Numbered from the stretch's first letter, positions 12,997 through 25,277 are shown. The stretch: 64,000 nucleotides of DNA from Streptococcus troglodytae (GCF_002355215.1 NZ_AP014612.1:1364001-1428000), one strand, 5' to 3'. Notes: a model not told the origin generated them from the letters alone. Made by a program: numbers and translations.

Positions 12997-15150
12997 ATGA
13001 AAAAAATCGCTAAATTTCTCTTAAGCGCTGTTAATACCCGTTTAGGGTTTATTTTAACGCTTGTATTCATTTATTGGCTAAAAACAATTTGGGCTTATAA
13101 TGTTGATTTTAGTTTAGATTTAGATAAATCATATCAATTTTTTCTGACACTAATAAACCCCATTCCTATTAGTTTGCTGCTGTTAGGACTGGCACTTTAT
13201 ATCAAAAACACACGCATCTTTTATCTCACTGCGATTGTTATTTATACCCTACTCAATATTCTTCTCATTGCTAATTCTATTTACTTTCGAGAATTTTCAG
13301 ACTTTCTAACAGTTAGTGCAGCATTGGCAAGCAGCAAGACTTCTGCTGGTTTAGGAGCCTCTGCTCTTAATTTATTGAGACCTTGGGACGCTGTCTATAT
13401 TCTGGATTATGTCATCTTAATCACTCTTTTTTCTTTTAGAAAACTTTCTTTTGACCAAAGGCCTTTCAACAAAAGAGCTAGCGTTGCTATTTCTGCTCTC
13501 TCAGGTCTCCTTTTTTCTGTCAATCTTTTCATGGCTGAAATTGATCGGCCTGAATTACTAACACGTGGTTTTTCAAATATTTATGTTGTCCGTGCTTTAG
13601 GGCTGCCAGCATTCAGTGCCTATAGTGCTAATCAAACTTACCAAACACAAAAAGTACGCTCAGAAGCAACTGCTTCTGAATTCAATACTGTTAAAAAATA
13701 CGTAAAAGAACATTATGCCGCTCCCAACGCTAAATACTACGGACTTGCAAAGGGTAAAAATGTCATTGTGCTTCATTTAGAAAGTTTTCAGCAATTTCTG
13801 ATTGACTATAAGCTCAATGTTGATGGCAAACAATATGAAGTAACACCTTTCTTGAATTCACTTTACCATTCTAAGGAAACATTTGCTTTTTCAAACTTTT
13901 TCCATCAGGTTAAAGCCGGAAAAACTTCTGATGCCGAAACATTAATGGAAACGTCACTCTTTGGTTTAAACCAAGGCTCCTTCTTCGTTCAATACGGAGG
14001 TGACAATACACAGCAGGCTGCACCGCATATCCTAAAGGATACCAACAATTACAGCAGTGCTGTCTTTCACGGTAATATCGGTACTTTCTGGAACCGTAAC
14101 AACGCCTATAAACAATTAGGCTATCAATATTTCTTTGATCAATCCTATATGTCCAAAATGACCAAGGACAACTCTTTCCAATATGGGCTTAATGATAAAG
14201 TTATGTTTGCAGATTCCATTAAATACTTGGAACACATGCAACAGCCTTTCTACACAAAATTTATTACCGTTTCGAACCACTACCCTTATCAAAGTTTAGA
14301 TGGTGATGATACTGGCTTTCCTCTTGCTAAAACAGAAGATAAAACAATTAATGGCTACTTTGCTACAGCTAACTATCTCGATGCTGCTATCAAAGATTTC
14401 TTTGATTACTTAAAAGCCTCTGGTTTATACAAAAATTCCATTGTTGTCATGTATGGTGACCACTATGGTATTGCTAATTCAAGAAATACTGATCTTGCAC
14501 CGCTTTTAGGCAAGGATTCACAAACTTGGACTGAATACAACAATGCTATGTTACAGCGTGTTCCTTATATGATTCACGTTCCCGGAACAGATAAAGGATT
14601 TATCAGTAACACCTATGGCGGAGAAGTTGATGCTTTGCCAACACTGCTTCACCTTTTAGGTATTGACAATAAAAATTATATTGAACTAGGACAAGATTTA
14701 CTATCTCCTAACAACAAGCAGCTTGTTGCTTTCCGTTCCGAGGGTAATTATATTACACCTAATTATACGAGTTACAGCGGCCGTATTTACGACACTAAAA
14801 CAGGTGTTGAAATTACAAATCCAGACGAAGCGACAACTGCTAAACTGAAAGAACTTCGTGATGCAGCAGATAAACAACTAAATACAAGCGATAACATTCA
14901 AACAGGTGATCTACTGCGTTTTGACAAGGACAGTGGTCTAAAACCAATTGATATCGGTTCTATTTCATATAAAAAAGATTCCTTGAAGAAGTTAAAGAAG
15001 ATTGAAAAGAAACTAGGCGAGAATTCAACTAGTCTTTATAGTAGAAATGGTAACAAATCAACTCAAGATCTATACAAGGCACCAAGTTATAAAGAACTAC
15101 ATCCAGAAGAATCATCAAAGGAATCCTCAACAACTACATCATCAAAATAA
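12997..15150 (+). CDS. ltaS: Lipoteichoic acid synthase (phosphoglycerol transferase)
   Basis: Polymerises glycerol-phosphate from phosphatidylglycerol onto the glycolipid anchor of lipoteichoic acid at the outer membrane face. Five predicted membrane helices (residues about 10-200) precede an extracellular sulfatase-fold domain. The catalytic threonine lies in KTSDAETLMETS (about 309), and MYGDHYG (about 487) supplies metal ligands. The C-terminal 80 residues are Lys/Ser-rich and low-complexity, ending SSKESSTTTSSK. The gene diverges from the aro cluster; the ATG follows AAGGAAA about eight bases upstream. Confidence 0.92.
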   Translation: MKKIAKFLLSAVNTRLGFILTLVFIYWLKTIWAYNVDFSLDLDKSYQFFLTLINPIPISLLLLGLALYIKNTRIFYLTAIVIYTLLNILLIANSIYFREFSDFLTVSAALASSKTSAGLGASALNLLRPWDAVYILDYVILITLFSFRKLSFDQRPFNKRASVAISALSGLLFSVNLFMAEIDRPELLTRGFSNIYVVRALGLPAFSAYSANQTYQTQKVRSEATASEFNTVKKYVKEHYAAPNAKYYGLAKGKNVIVLHLESFQQFLIDYKLNVDGKQYEVTPFLNSLYHSKETFAFSNFFHQVKAGKTSDAETLMETSLFGLNQGSFFVQYGGDNTQQAAPHILKDTNNYSSAVFHGNIGTFWNRNNAYKQLGYQYFFDQSYMSKMTKDNSFQYGLNDKVMFADSIKYLEHMQQPFYTKFITVSNHYPYQSLDGDDTGFPLAKTEDKTINGYFATANYLDAAIKDFFDYLKASGLYKNSIVVMYGDHYGIANSRNTDLAPLLGKDSQTWTEYNNAMLQRVPYMIHVPGTDKGFISNTYGGEVDALPTLLHLLGIDNKNYIELGQDLLSPNNKQLVAFRSEGNYITPNYTSYSGRIYDTKTGVEITNPDEATTAKLKELRDAADKQLNTSDNIQTGDLLRFDKDSGLKPIDIGSISYKKDSLKKLKKIEKKLGENSTSLYSRNGNKSTQDLYKAPSYKELHPEESSKESSTTTSSK

Positions 15151-15170
15151 CAAGTTTATCCAATAAAAGC

Positions 15171-15201
15171 AACTGGAAATTCCTAATCTAACTTTCCAGT
15201 T
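15171..15201 (+). terminator. Hairpin after ltaS
   Basis: AACTGGAAA pairs with TTTCCAGTT 20 bases past the ltaS stop. There is no long T-run, so it may act as a weak terminator or 3' stabiliser. Confidence 0.5.
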
Positions 15202-15269
15202 TACAATAAATATAGGTTGAGAAAATACTGAAGGTATAGTGTTTAAACATTTTTTACTCTATCACTGAT

Positions 15270-15344
15270 TTTATGAGAAACGAAAAAGGCAATCGTATGT
15301 GCTTTCTGCTAAGCCACACACGATTGCCTTATTATTGTCTCATA
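15270..15344. terminator. Bidirectional terminator between convergent ltaS and HAD genes
   Basis: The core AAGGCAATCG(T)(A)TGTG pairs with CACACACGATTGCCTT (15286-15330). Outside it TTATGAGA pairs with TCTCATAA, giving a long stem between two convergent genes. The rest of 15151-15455 holds no gene. Confidence 0.75.
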
Positions 15345-15455
15345 ACACAAATAGCTATTTATATAACCTTCAGCCTTCAACCCCAAATCAGTAAAATCTT
15401 CTTCTATCACTAAGGGCTGGACTTGTCCACCTCCTGCAATTAATAATGTTCTTTA

Positions 15456-16358
15456 TTAGTTTGCATATTTTAAACGCAGTATTCTTTCTTGATTTTTATC
15501 TAGCCGAAGCAAAATAACGACCTTATCAATACTAATATTACTTTCAAGCAAACGTTCTGCCGCCATCATTAGACCATTGTTAATCCCCAGCTGCAAAATA
15601 GGATTAGTATAATCATTGGCGTCAAAAATAAATTTATGACTAGGCAAATCAAACAAAACTTTGACTGCACCGTAAAGCTGTTCAAAAGAATCAATCTGCA
15701 AATCAAAAACAGGTTTCGTTCCAGCCTTTAAACGACGGCCACGGTGATTAAACCACATAGAATGCCAGCCACTATCATGGGCTCCCATGATATCATTATC
15801 ATAAGAATCTCCCACATACAAAGTGGTATCTGGATTCATTTCAAACTGCTCAGCAGCTAAATTAAAGATTTCCTTTTGAGGTTTTTGAAAACCTGTTGCT
15901 TGACTAACCAAGACACGCTTGGGATCAACATAATCATAAAGGCCTAACTTCTTAACTTTTTTTAATTGATGCTCAGTCGGCCCATTTGTAATGACTCCCA
16001 TGGGAATATTCTTTTCTTTAAGAAAATCCAAAGTCAAGCGCATCTCATCCAACATACTAATCTGATCAAGTTCTTTTTCATAGACTTCTTGAAAATACTG
16101 ACCTTCCTCTTTGCCAATCTGCCGATAATCAAAATCCAACAAGGTTTTTTGGCAGCGCCAGAAACGAAAATACTCAGTTGTCCATTCATTAGCCATAACA
16201 CGTGGAAAACCTGTATCAGAATAGTGGCGGAAACGGATATAAGCCTGATTTATATTTGCCATATCAAAATCGGGGAAACATTTTTCCACGGCAATTCTGT
16301 ATGGTGCCTGTTGATCATAGATCGTATCATCAACATCAAAAACAATCGCAGTAATCAT
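15456..16358 (-). CDS. HAD-superfamily hydrolase
   Basis: 300 residues. Motif I is VFDVDDTIYD near the N-terminus, motif II ITNGPTE (about 120), and motif IV YVGDSYDNDIMGAHDSG (about 180). The layout matches YjjG/L-2-haloacid dehalogenase-like phosphatases that often act on nucleotides or small phosphorylated metabolites. The C-terminal 65 residues extend past the usual fold and are of unknown role. The substrate cannot be told from sequence. It stands alone, converging on ltaS. Confidence 0.8.
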   Translation of the reverse strand: MITAIVFDVDDTIYDQQAPYRIAVEKCFPDFDMANINQAYIRFRHYSDTGFPRVMANEWTTEYFRFWRCQKTLLDFDYRQIGKEEGQYFQEVYEKELDQISMLDEMRLTLDFLKEKNIPMGVITNGPTEHQLKKVKKLGLYDYVDPKRVLVSQATGFQKPQKEIFNLAAEQFEMNPDTTLYVGDSYDNDIMGAHDSGWHSMWFNHRGRRLKAGTKPVFDLQIDSFEQLYGAVKVLFDLPSHKFIFDANDYTNPILQLGINNGLMMAAERLLESNISIDKVVILLRLDKNQERILRLKYAN

Positions 16359-16533
16359 AAGTTTGTCTTTCTAAATCTTAATTCTAGGAAATTATACTAT
16401 TTTTTAGAGAATTTTCAAAGTTTTTCTAATTTCCTTACCATATTATCAAATTTCCCTTTTATTAAAAACATTATTAACATTTTTTGGCTGCGGTCACAAT
16501 CAATCATCTTAATTAATACCTGAAGATACTCAA

Positions 16534-16558
16534 AAAGGACTTAGTTTTCAAGTCCTTT
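16534..16558 (-). terminator. Terminator after the 16.6-17.0 kb gene
   Basis: AAAGGACTT pairs exactly with AAGTCCTTT and is followed by TTTTTG on the minus strand, eight bases beyond the stop. Confidence 0.75.
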
Positions 16559-16565
16559 ATTATTT

Positions 16566-17048
16566 CTAATCAATTTGTTTAAAGTACATTTTTTGTTTGA
16601 CTTGTCCTTGACCAGCTTCAGAAATCTGATAAGTAAAACTATAAGAAATGAATCGCTTTCCATAGGCCAATATGCTATTGTATTGCCATTGAGAAAGCTT
16701 TTTGCCTTCTACTTTACCTAAGGTCATTTTATTGTCATTTGCTTTATACTTCCAAGACGCATTTTTACTTTGAGACTTATAGATCTTATCAAACTGTTTC
16801 TCACCTTGAACAGCCTTCAAGGCAAGTGTCTTATCCTGTGTCACAATGACTTTATCACTAGTTCTAGAAAAGGCGACATACATTACACGGTTATTTTCTT
16901 TGCCCTCAAAAACACTAGAATATTGATAAGCATGACCTGGAATCATTTTAGCAACATGATGGCTGGCATAGTAGTAAAAACTACCTCCAGCAATAGCTAA
17001 GACAAGACAGACTGCAATAATAATCTTTATTAATTTACGTTTTGTCAT
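16566..17048 (-). CDS. Membrane-anchored hypothetical protein
   Basis: About 160 residues. A basic N-terminus (MTKRKLIK) leads into one hydrophobic helix (IIIAVCLVLAIAGGSFYYYA), then an extracellular domain of about 130 residues with many Tyr/Lys and no cysteines. There is no lipobox cysteine, so it is more likely a signal anchor than a lipoprotein. GGGGG sits five bases before the chosen ATG; two other starts lie just upstream. It directly follows the LysM protein gene on the same strand, so a shared envelope role is possible. I do not recognise the family. Confidence 0.65.
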   Translation of the reverse strand: MTKRKLIKIIIAVCLVLAIAGGSFYYYASHHVAKMIPGHAYQYSSVFEGKENNRVMYVAFSRTSDKVIVTQDKTLALKAVQGEKQFDKIYKSQSKNASWKYKANDNKMTLGKVEGKKLSQWQYNSILAYGKRFISYSFTYQISEAGQGQVKQKMYFKQID

Positions 17049-17065
17049 CATTTCCCCCACTATTT

Positions 17066-18245
17066 TTAATAATCAGAAGCAGCATCAATTGATTGGGTCG
17101 TTGCATTTGATGATTGATTATCATTTGAATCAATTGATTGTTCACTAGATATTGTTGAATCACTGTTCTTATCATTATCGCTGTCTGAACTATCTGTAGC
17201 TACTCCGTCTTTGTCTTTTGATGAACTCTCTGTCGTTGATGTTTCAGATTTGTTATAAACTTTTAAGTTAAAGAGGAGGCTTGTGTTATTTTCTTTTTCA
17301 ACATCTAATTGAACGGCTTGAGCATCTGTTAATTCTGTTAGATAGTCATCTTTTATTAATTGATTGTAAATTTTTTTAGCAACTTCTTTAGCGGATCTTT
17401 CAGTATAGGTGACATTGTCTAACTGCACCTGTTGTTGGTCATACAAGACTTTTTCTTCTAAATCTTCTGTTTTAGTGGTGATTGCTTCAGCATCTGCTGG
17501 ATCATGTGAGAGAAAAGTAATCTCACCTTCTTCAACTTTTTTATGAATAAGTTTATTAATCTCTTTTTGAACAGCGTCTTGGTAGGTATCTTCGTCTAAT
17601 GTTTTTCTTTAGCGTTTGCTGATTTTTTATTCGAAGAAGCTTTGCTACTGTCTTCAGTCTTTTTCTTAGCAAATGATGAATCATCTTTAGAAATTGTTGA
17701 ATCTTTCTGAGAATCACTATTTTCATTATTGTCAACAGGATAATTATGTTCGATATGATTATCAGCATAATAAGAAGTATTATTGATAATCACAACGCTA
17801 TTATCATCTCCATAAAAATGATTAATATTAATTGAAGTATGAGCACAATAATAACCTGTACCTTTATAAGTATAACTTGTAGGAACTTTACCATCACGGT
17901 TAAGGATTAAAATATCTCCTGCATAGATCAAATCCACATTGGTAATATTATTATCATAGGCCAGTTTTTGAATAGAGATACCTGTTGCTTGTGAAATTCC
18001 CCAAAGAGTATCACCCCACTGTATAATATAACGTTCACCATTTAAATGATTGACATTAATGTTTTGAGATAAGATGTTGTGGTTGATTTGCTCTGGGGTA
18101 CTAGCTACCCAATTGGTGATATCAGCACGTTGAGCGTTAGTTTGATCAGCATAAAAGTTATTGGCTACTGCCCTTGTTTGCACTATTATCGGTACCACAA
18201 GAGCACCCAACATGACAACATTTGTCCAAAGGTGTTTTTCTTCAT
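17066..18245 (-). pseudogene. LysM-domain secreted protein, broken by two frameshifts
   Basis: ATG at 18245 is preceded by AGGAGG eight bases upstream. One extra A in the run just after it gives MKKKHLWTNVVMLGALVVP, a signal peptide. A LysM domain (about residues 75-120: RYIIQWGDTLWGISQATG through AGDILILN) binds peptidoglycan. After KSANAKEK a second A-run near 17610 loses frame; one extra A restores TLDEDTYQDAVQKEINKLI and continues to SDY at 17066. The tail is Ser/Asp-rich and low-complexity. Both breaks sit in A5 runs and both are repaired by one base, so sequence error is likelier than true decay. No LPxTG motif is present. Confidence 0.75.
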
Positions 18246-20247
<2,002 letters not shown>

Positions 20248-20288
20248 GAGATAGCATAGAGAAAATAGCAAACTTATAGATCGTTATC

Positions 20289-20318
20289 AGCTCCTATTGG
20301 ATAATTCCAGCAGGAGCT
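20289..20318 (+). terminator. Terminator after lysS
   Basis: AGCTCCT pairs with AGGAGCT, with inner GG/CC pairing, followed by TTTTGA, 40 bases past the stop. Confidence 0.65.
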
Positions 20319-20411
20319 TTTGATATGTATAATTAAGTTTAAATTCATCTGGAAGTTTTCTACTTATTGTTTCAATCATAATTTGAAAAATATCTCGTTT
20401 TAACTCCATAA

Positions 20412-20444
20412 AAAAGCACTAGATTTACTTCTTCTAGTACTTTT
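20412..20444 (-). terminator. Terminator after gbpD
   Basis: AAAAGCACTAGA and TCTAGTACTTTT form a stem with one mismatch just beyond the gbpD stop. The minus-strand tail is TTTTTT. Confidence 0.75.
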
Positions 20445-20453
20445 CGTTTATCG

Positions 20454-22634
20454 TTACCTTCTTCGCTGACCATTTAGCCAATCAAAGACATTACTATAAG
20501 TTCTGCCATTGACAGTAGCTTTGGCATCACCGCCATAGGTTGGATTGGTCGCAACCATGCCAGAAAGTCCAGACCAATTCTTGGCGTTATCAGTATTTTG
20601 AACGCCAGTTACTTGATCATTCAAGAAATAAACCCAAGACCAGTGACCGTTATAAGTGACGCCAGAGTGATGTTTGCCAACATTAGTTTCATAATAGGAA
20701 AACCATTTATTTTGTGCGCCAGCTTGAAGTAACTCTTTATAGAATGGTAGAACACTACTATCTGTAGATATTGTTTTATCAGCCCGTGTATGAATCAACC
20801 ACATTGGTTGACCTTTCAGAGCTTTCAAAGCAGCAGCGGTAATCTGATTATCTGCTAATTGATTACTATAGGAAGCAGCAATAGGAACTAAGGCTGCAAA
20901 ATAGTTGGGATAGGCAACTCCCATATCCAGAGTCATACCGCCACCATTAGAAACGCCTGCCAAATAAATGCGTCGGCTATCAATATCTGGATGGCTTGCT
21001 ACATAGGCTTTAATGAGCGCCATTAAGCTAGCTGTTTGATTTTGAGACCAAGGAGTTGAACTTTGAGGAACTAGCACATAGGCTCCCTTTTGACTACCAC
21101 TACCTGTAGAAGTGAAATGACTTTGAATAGGATCTTCCGTTAAACGAGCCACATTGCTGGCTAGAAGCGGAATATTAATATCAGTGCCTACTTCTCCTAT
21201 ACCATGCAACCAGACAATCAATGGATTCTTCTCACCGCCAATAGCTGTTTCTGGTTGGTAGGCGGCATAATTAAAATTACCATAACTACCACGTTCTGAA
21301 AAACGATCCGTTGTAGGCAAGAAACGATTATTGATAGCATCTTGCTCTGAACTGATGATTTGACTGCTATTAGAACCATCTGCTTGCACCTGCAAATTAT
21401 CTACTTTGACAGTATAACTGTTGACCCAGTTATTACGAAAGGCTGCTGAGTCAAAAATAAAGGGTGATGCGTTTTTGCTGCTATCATTTGGATCATAAGG
21501 AATATCTAATTCAAGTGTCACATAATGGCTACTATCAAAGTAAACCACATGTCCTGAAGCATTAGAGACATAAGAATTAAGAATTTTTCTTTGAACTCCA
21601 GCAGTTGTTACCATTGCACCAGCATGAACAACAGCAGGAGTTACCTTATGATTGAACTCAAGAATAATCTTTGAAACAGAAGGACCAAATTCATAACTAT
21701 CAACTACAAGACTGGTCTTAACAACCTCAATTTTGTCAATCGCCTTTGCATTTCCATCATTATCAAATTGGTAGTTAACACCATTAATGGTCCGGCTTGT
21801 CTTTCTCAGTAAATCTCCAGAATTTTTATCATAATAATGCGAGGATCCATCTTCTTCAACAAAATTCCCTTTAACCTGACTACCATCCGAATTAAAATAC
21901 AGAGACTGACCATTGACAGTAACACTACCGGTGACAGGGACACCATCACTATCAAGATAATACCAATTGCCTTGATCATTGACAAAACGATTAGTCCACA
22001 TCTCACCACTATCTCTGTCATAATAATGTTTATTTCCATCCGAGTCTTGAGCAAAAGCACCCTTAACTTGCTTACCATCTTGAGCAAAGTACATAACCTT
22101 GCCATCAATCGTTTGACGGCCTGTAACATTTTTACCATCAGCACCAAGATAATACCAATTACCATTACCATCATTAACAAAGGTATTAGTCGAATGTGAC
22201 GGTTTTTTTTCTGCTTCAGTAGTCATTTTAACATGAGTGGATTGTTGTTTAAAGCTATTTTGCGGTAAATCAGTTTGTTCATCTGCTTTCGTTTGCTGAC
22301 TATCTGAAGATATTTCATTAACAGTATTTTGTTTGTCAGACTGACTTGTATTATTAGCTGAATTCATTGAAGGGGCATCAGTTGCAACACTTTCTGTCTT
22401 TTCTTGAGGATCCCTGTTTACACTATCCGTTTTTACTTCCACCTGATTTGAAGTCTGATTCTCCACTTCTTGGGAACTGGAGTTAATCTCACTTGTTTGC
22501 CTTTGTTCAGTTGTCACCATCACGTCAGCTTCTACAGTCTTTGTTACAGCAAATAAGAAAGCTATGATCGCAACTGAAACTAAACCAAACTTTAGTTTAC
22601 GTAAACTAAAGTGTTTTTGCTTTTCAAATATCAT
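20454..22634 (-). CDS. gbpD: Glucan-binding protein D with C-terminal lipase/esterase domain
   Basis: Secreted protein of 726 residues. The signal peptide holds a YSIRK-like motif (FSLRKLKFGLVSVAI) and ends near VEA. A Ser/Thr/Gln-rich stretch (about 37-145) precedes choline/glucan-binding-type repeats with aromatic G-x-WYYL units (about 155-300). A region of about 120 residues leads into an alpha/beta-hydrolase. Its nucleophile elbow is GVSNGGG (about residue 560), with a likely His in VGKHHSGV or NGHWSW. S. mutans GbpD is reported to bind glucan and to have lipase activity. No LPxTG anchor exists; it ends NGQRRR. AAGGAG precedes the ATG by six bases. Confidence 0.92.
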   Translation of the reverse strand: MIFEKQKHFSLRKLKFGLVSVAIIAFLFAVTKTVEADVMVTTEQRQTSEINSSSQEVENQTSNQVEVKTDSVNRDPQEKTESVATDAPSMNSANNTSQSDKQNTVNEISSDSQQTKADEQTDLPQNSFKQQSTHVKMTTEAEKKPSHSTNTFVNDGNGNWYYLGADGKNVTGRQTIDGKVMYFAQDGKQVKGAFAQDSDGNKHYYDRDSGEMWTNRFVNDQGNWYYLDSDGVPVTGSVTVNGQSLYFNSDGSQVKGNFVEEDGSSHYYDKNSGDLLRKTSRTINGVNYQFDNDGNAKAIDKIEVVKTSLVVDSYEFGPSVSKIILEFNHKVTPAVVHAGAMVTTAGVQRKILNSYVSNASGHVVYFDSSHYVTLELDIPYDPNDSSKNASPFIFDSAAFRNNWVNSYTVKVDNLQVQADGSNSSQIISSEQDAINNRFLPTTDRFSERGSYGNFNYAAYQPETAIGGEKNPLIVWLHGIGEVGTDINIPLLASNVARLTEDPIQSHFTSTGSGSQKGAYVLVPQSSTPWSQNQTASLMALIKAYVASHPDIDSRRIYLAGVSNGGGMTLDMGVAYPNYFAALVPIAASYSNQLADNQITAAALKALKGQPMWLIHTRADKTISTDSSVLPFYKELLQAGAQNKWFSYYETNVGKHHSGVTYNGHWSWVYFLNDQVTGVQNTDNAKNWSGLSGMVATNPTYGGDAKATVNGRTYSNVFDWLNGQRRR

Positions 22635-22861
22635 AAGAAGCTCCTTCTATATTATCATTATTTTAATCAAGTTTAACACTTTATAAAATGAAATACTATG
22701 GAAGTTCCAGCATTGTAATCTAAAAACAATAGCAATGTTAAAATTGTTAAAAATTAAGTTAACAAAAATTAGCGTATTTAGGATATAGATAACTTATTAA
22801 TTTATTAAAAATTCAATATTGGAATATAGATAAATCTCTTTTTCAGTAAAGTTTTTTAAGT

Positions 22862-22937
22862 TCTGCAAACTTTAAGACTCATTCGTTTATTGATGAGCGA
22901 AGAGCAAGATCCAAACGAGTCTTTCCGTCATGATAAA
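22862..22937. repeat. Dispersed intergenic repeat, copy 1
   Basis: About 76 bases beginning TCTGCAAA and ending CATGATAAAA resemble 39169-39243 over their whole length, sharing GAGCGAAG, AAACGA and the CATGATAAAA end. Copy 1 can fold: AAGACTC-CGTTT pairs with AAACGAGTCTT. The function is unknown. Confidence 0.5.
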
Positions 22938-23016
22938 AAAGAGGGCTTTATCTTCAATCGGAATCTATTTTTTTGAGTACAGTAATCTTGATAATATATT
23001 TTTCAGTCCATTATGC

Positions 23017-23022
23017 TATAAT
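23017..23022 (+). promoter_or_regulatory. Extended -10 promoter of the 44-residue membrane peptide gene
   Basis: TGCTATAAT at 23014-23022 lies about 50 bases before the ATG at 23074, supporting that start over longer upstream readings. Confidence 0.5.
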
Positions 23023-23073
23023 AACAATAATTACAGTTCAGAAAAATCAACTGCTAATGAAAGCATAATCAAC

Positions 23074-23208
23074 ATGAAACGATATTATATTTCTTACCTA
23101 TCAGCTGCTATTTTTATTGTCTATGGTCTCTTTTCTTCAAAATTAATTTTTTCAGCGCTGGGACTTGTTTTTCTACTTATCGGTCTCAGAGACAGTCGTT
23201 CCAAATGA
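23074..23208 (+). CDS. Small hydrophobic membrane peptide
   Basis: 44 residues beginning MKRYYISYLSAAIFIVYG and ending RDSRSK. Two hydrophobic stretches could form a hairpin in the membrane. A longer frame is open from 22930, but the TATAAT at 23017 lies inside it, so the shorter form is preferred. The ribosome site is weak (GAAAG about 12 bases upstream). No family is recognised. Confidence 0.45.
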   Translation: MKRYYISYLSAAIFIVYGLFSSKLIFSALGLVFLLIGLRDSRSK

Positions 23209-23301
23209 TTTAAAGAATACCTAACCAACATCATTACTAATAAAGTAAGTTTAAATCAAAAAGAGAATGAAGAGCTTTAGTCCAACAGTTTCACTTTCTT
23301 C

Positions 23302-23493
23302 TTACTTATTTTTGATGGAGCACTTCACCATCTTGACAAAAATAGGTTCAAGCATTGTTATCAATACTTAATAGTCTTTACTTGCTTTGATTTCTTCACG
23401 TACTTCTAACAGTCATTTCAGCATTTTAAAATTTCCATTTGATTCAATGAGATGATAATCATTTTCTGCTAATATGTATGCTCCTTCTATCAT
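23302..23493 (-). pseudogene. Possible decayed gene fragment
   Basis: A minus-strand frame of 64 codons from ATG at 23493 reads MIEGAYILAENDYHLIES, preceded by GGTATG-type sequence. It is broken by an in-frame TGA and an in-frame TAA, and closes at TAA 23304-23302. The amino-acid make-up looks coding (Glu/Lys/Leu) and faintly recalls a TetR-regulator C-terminus, but that is a guess. It may also be chance. Confidence 0.25.
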
Positions 23494-23765
23494 ACCTACT
23501 CAAATCAAGAACTTGGGGAATTAACTGTAAATTCAAGTATTTTTCTTTTAGCAATCTGATTGTTTAGATATCTCTGATTAATTTTCCATAATTCTTTCTT
23601 GTGTTTATACTGTCAGTAACCTTACAAACTCTTTATTAACTCCAAAGCGCTTTATATCCAGCATTGATAGGTATACCTTTTAAATTTTTAAGCATACTTA
23701 ACATATGCTGCTTTTTATGCTATAATGCAATTAATCCAAATTAGATTAGAAAAGAGATTTTCAAA
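23494..23765. other. Intergenic upstream of mntH
   Basis: AT-rich. TATGCTATAATG (about 23716-23727) is an extended -10-type promoter about 40 bases before mntH, and GAAAAGAGA precedes the start. Nothing else is identified. Confidence 0.45.
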
Positions 23766-25105
23766 ATGAAAGCTCATCCAAAAAAGCAATCACTCAGCGA
23801 GGTCAATCAGAGCGTCCGTGTTCCTAAAAATGCCTCTTTTTTAACAACTTTGAGAGCTTTTTTAGGACCCGGAGCACTAGTTGCTGTTGGTTATATGGAT
23901 CCGGGAAATTGGATTACTAGCGTTGTTGGTGGTGCAAGTTATAAATACTTGCTGTTATCAGTTGTTTTGCTGTCTTCACTTATTGCCATGCAGCTGCAGC
24001 AAATGGCTGGCAAACTGGGTATTGTCTCACGACAAGATTTAGCACAGGCAACCGCCGCCCATCTCCCTAAGGGATTGCGTTATCTTTTGTTTATTGTTAT
24101 TGAACTAGCCCTTATGGCAACAGATTTAGCCGAAGTTATTGGCTCAGGGATTGCCTTACACCTCCTGTTTGGTTGGCCTTTGCTTTTTTCGATCTTTATT
24201 ACCATTTTAGATGTTTTTTTACTTCTATCTATTATGAAACTGGGATTTAGAAAAATTGAGGCCATCGTCTCAACTCTTATTTTAACCATTCTAGTTATTT
24301 TGTTTACTTAGTTGTTATTTCTCACCCAAGTTTTTCGGGTATTATTAAGGGTTATATTCCTCAGTTTGCTATCTTTGATTCAGCACAAGCAGCTACTAAC
24401 AGTAGGTTGACCTTAGCACTTGGTATCATTGGTGCAACTGTAATGCCTCACAATTTATACCTGCACTCATCTATCTCTCAGACACGTCAAGTTGATTATA
24501 AGCAAAAATCTTCCATTGCTCAGGCCGTTAAATTCATGACTTGGGATTCCAATCTTCAATTAAGCCTCGCCTTTATTGTTAATTCTCTTCTTTTAATTCT
24601 TGGGGCATCGCTTTTTTATGGACATGCCAGTGAAATCAGTGCCTTTTCACAAATGTATAATGCTTTAGCCAATAATCACATTGCTGGAGCAGTTGCCAGT
24701 TCTTTTCTTTCAACTCTTTTTGCCATCGCTCTTTTAGCTAGTGGACAAAATTCAACCATTACTGGTACATTAACTGGACAAATTGTTATGGAAGGGTTCT
24801 TACATCTCAAAATGCCTCAATGGCTCATTCGCTTAGTAACACGTCTCTTGGCCTTATTACCTGTTTTGATAGCAGCTATTCTTTATGGCAGTCAGGAAAA
24901 GATTTTGGATCAGCTGATTGTCTATTCACAAGTTTTCCTGTCAGTTGCTTTGCCATTTTCTATCTTTCCACTGGTTTATTTTACATCACAAAAGAAAATC
25001 ATGGGAGAATTTGTTAATGCCAAGTGGAATACTTATCTAGCTTATGGAGTTGCTACTGTATTAACAATCCTCAACTTGCAATTAATCATCAATACCATTT
25101 TTTAA
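23766..25105 (+). pseudogene. mntH: NRAMP-type Mn2+/divalent metal transporter, one frameshift
   Basis: Proton-coupled uptake of Mn2+ (and Fe2+), with 11 or so membrane helices. The NRAMP signature GYMDPGNW (residues about 42-49) and the TM6 motif MPHNLYLHS (about 222) are intact. The frame breaks near 24300 within ATTTTG: one extra T gives [15 protein letters not shown] and joins the two halves into about 446 residues. The break sits in a T4 run and everything else is conserved, so it is probably a sequence error. If real, the strain lacks this manganese importer. Confidence 0.85.
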
Positions 25106-25277
25106 TAGTCAGCTTTGATGAATCAGCGTTAATTGCAGTAAGTTCATCTATGAAGGATATTATAGTTTTTAATTGAATGGATGAAAAAAGCTCTATCAAC
25201 CTTGCAGTGAACTTAATTTCCCACTACAGATATTTAGAGCCTGTTTTTGTATGCTTACGATTGTATAACAATAGCAA

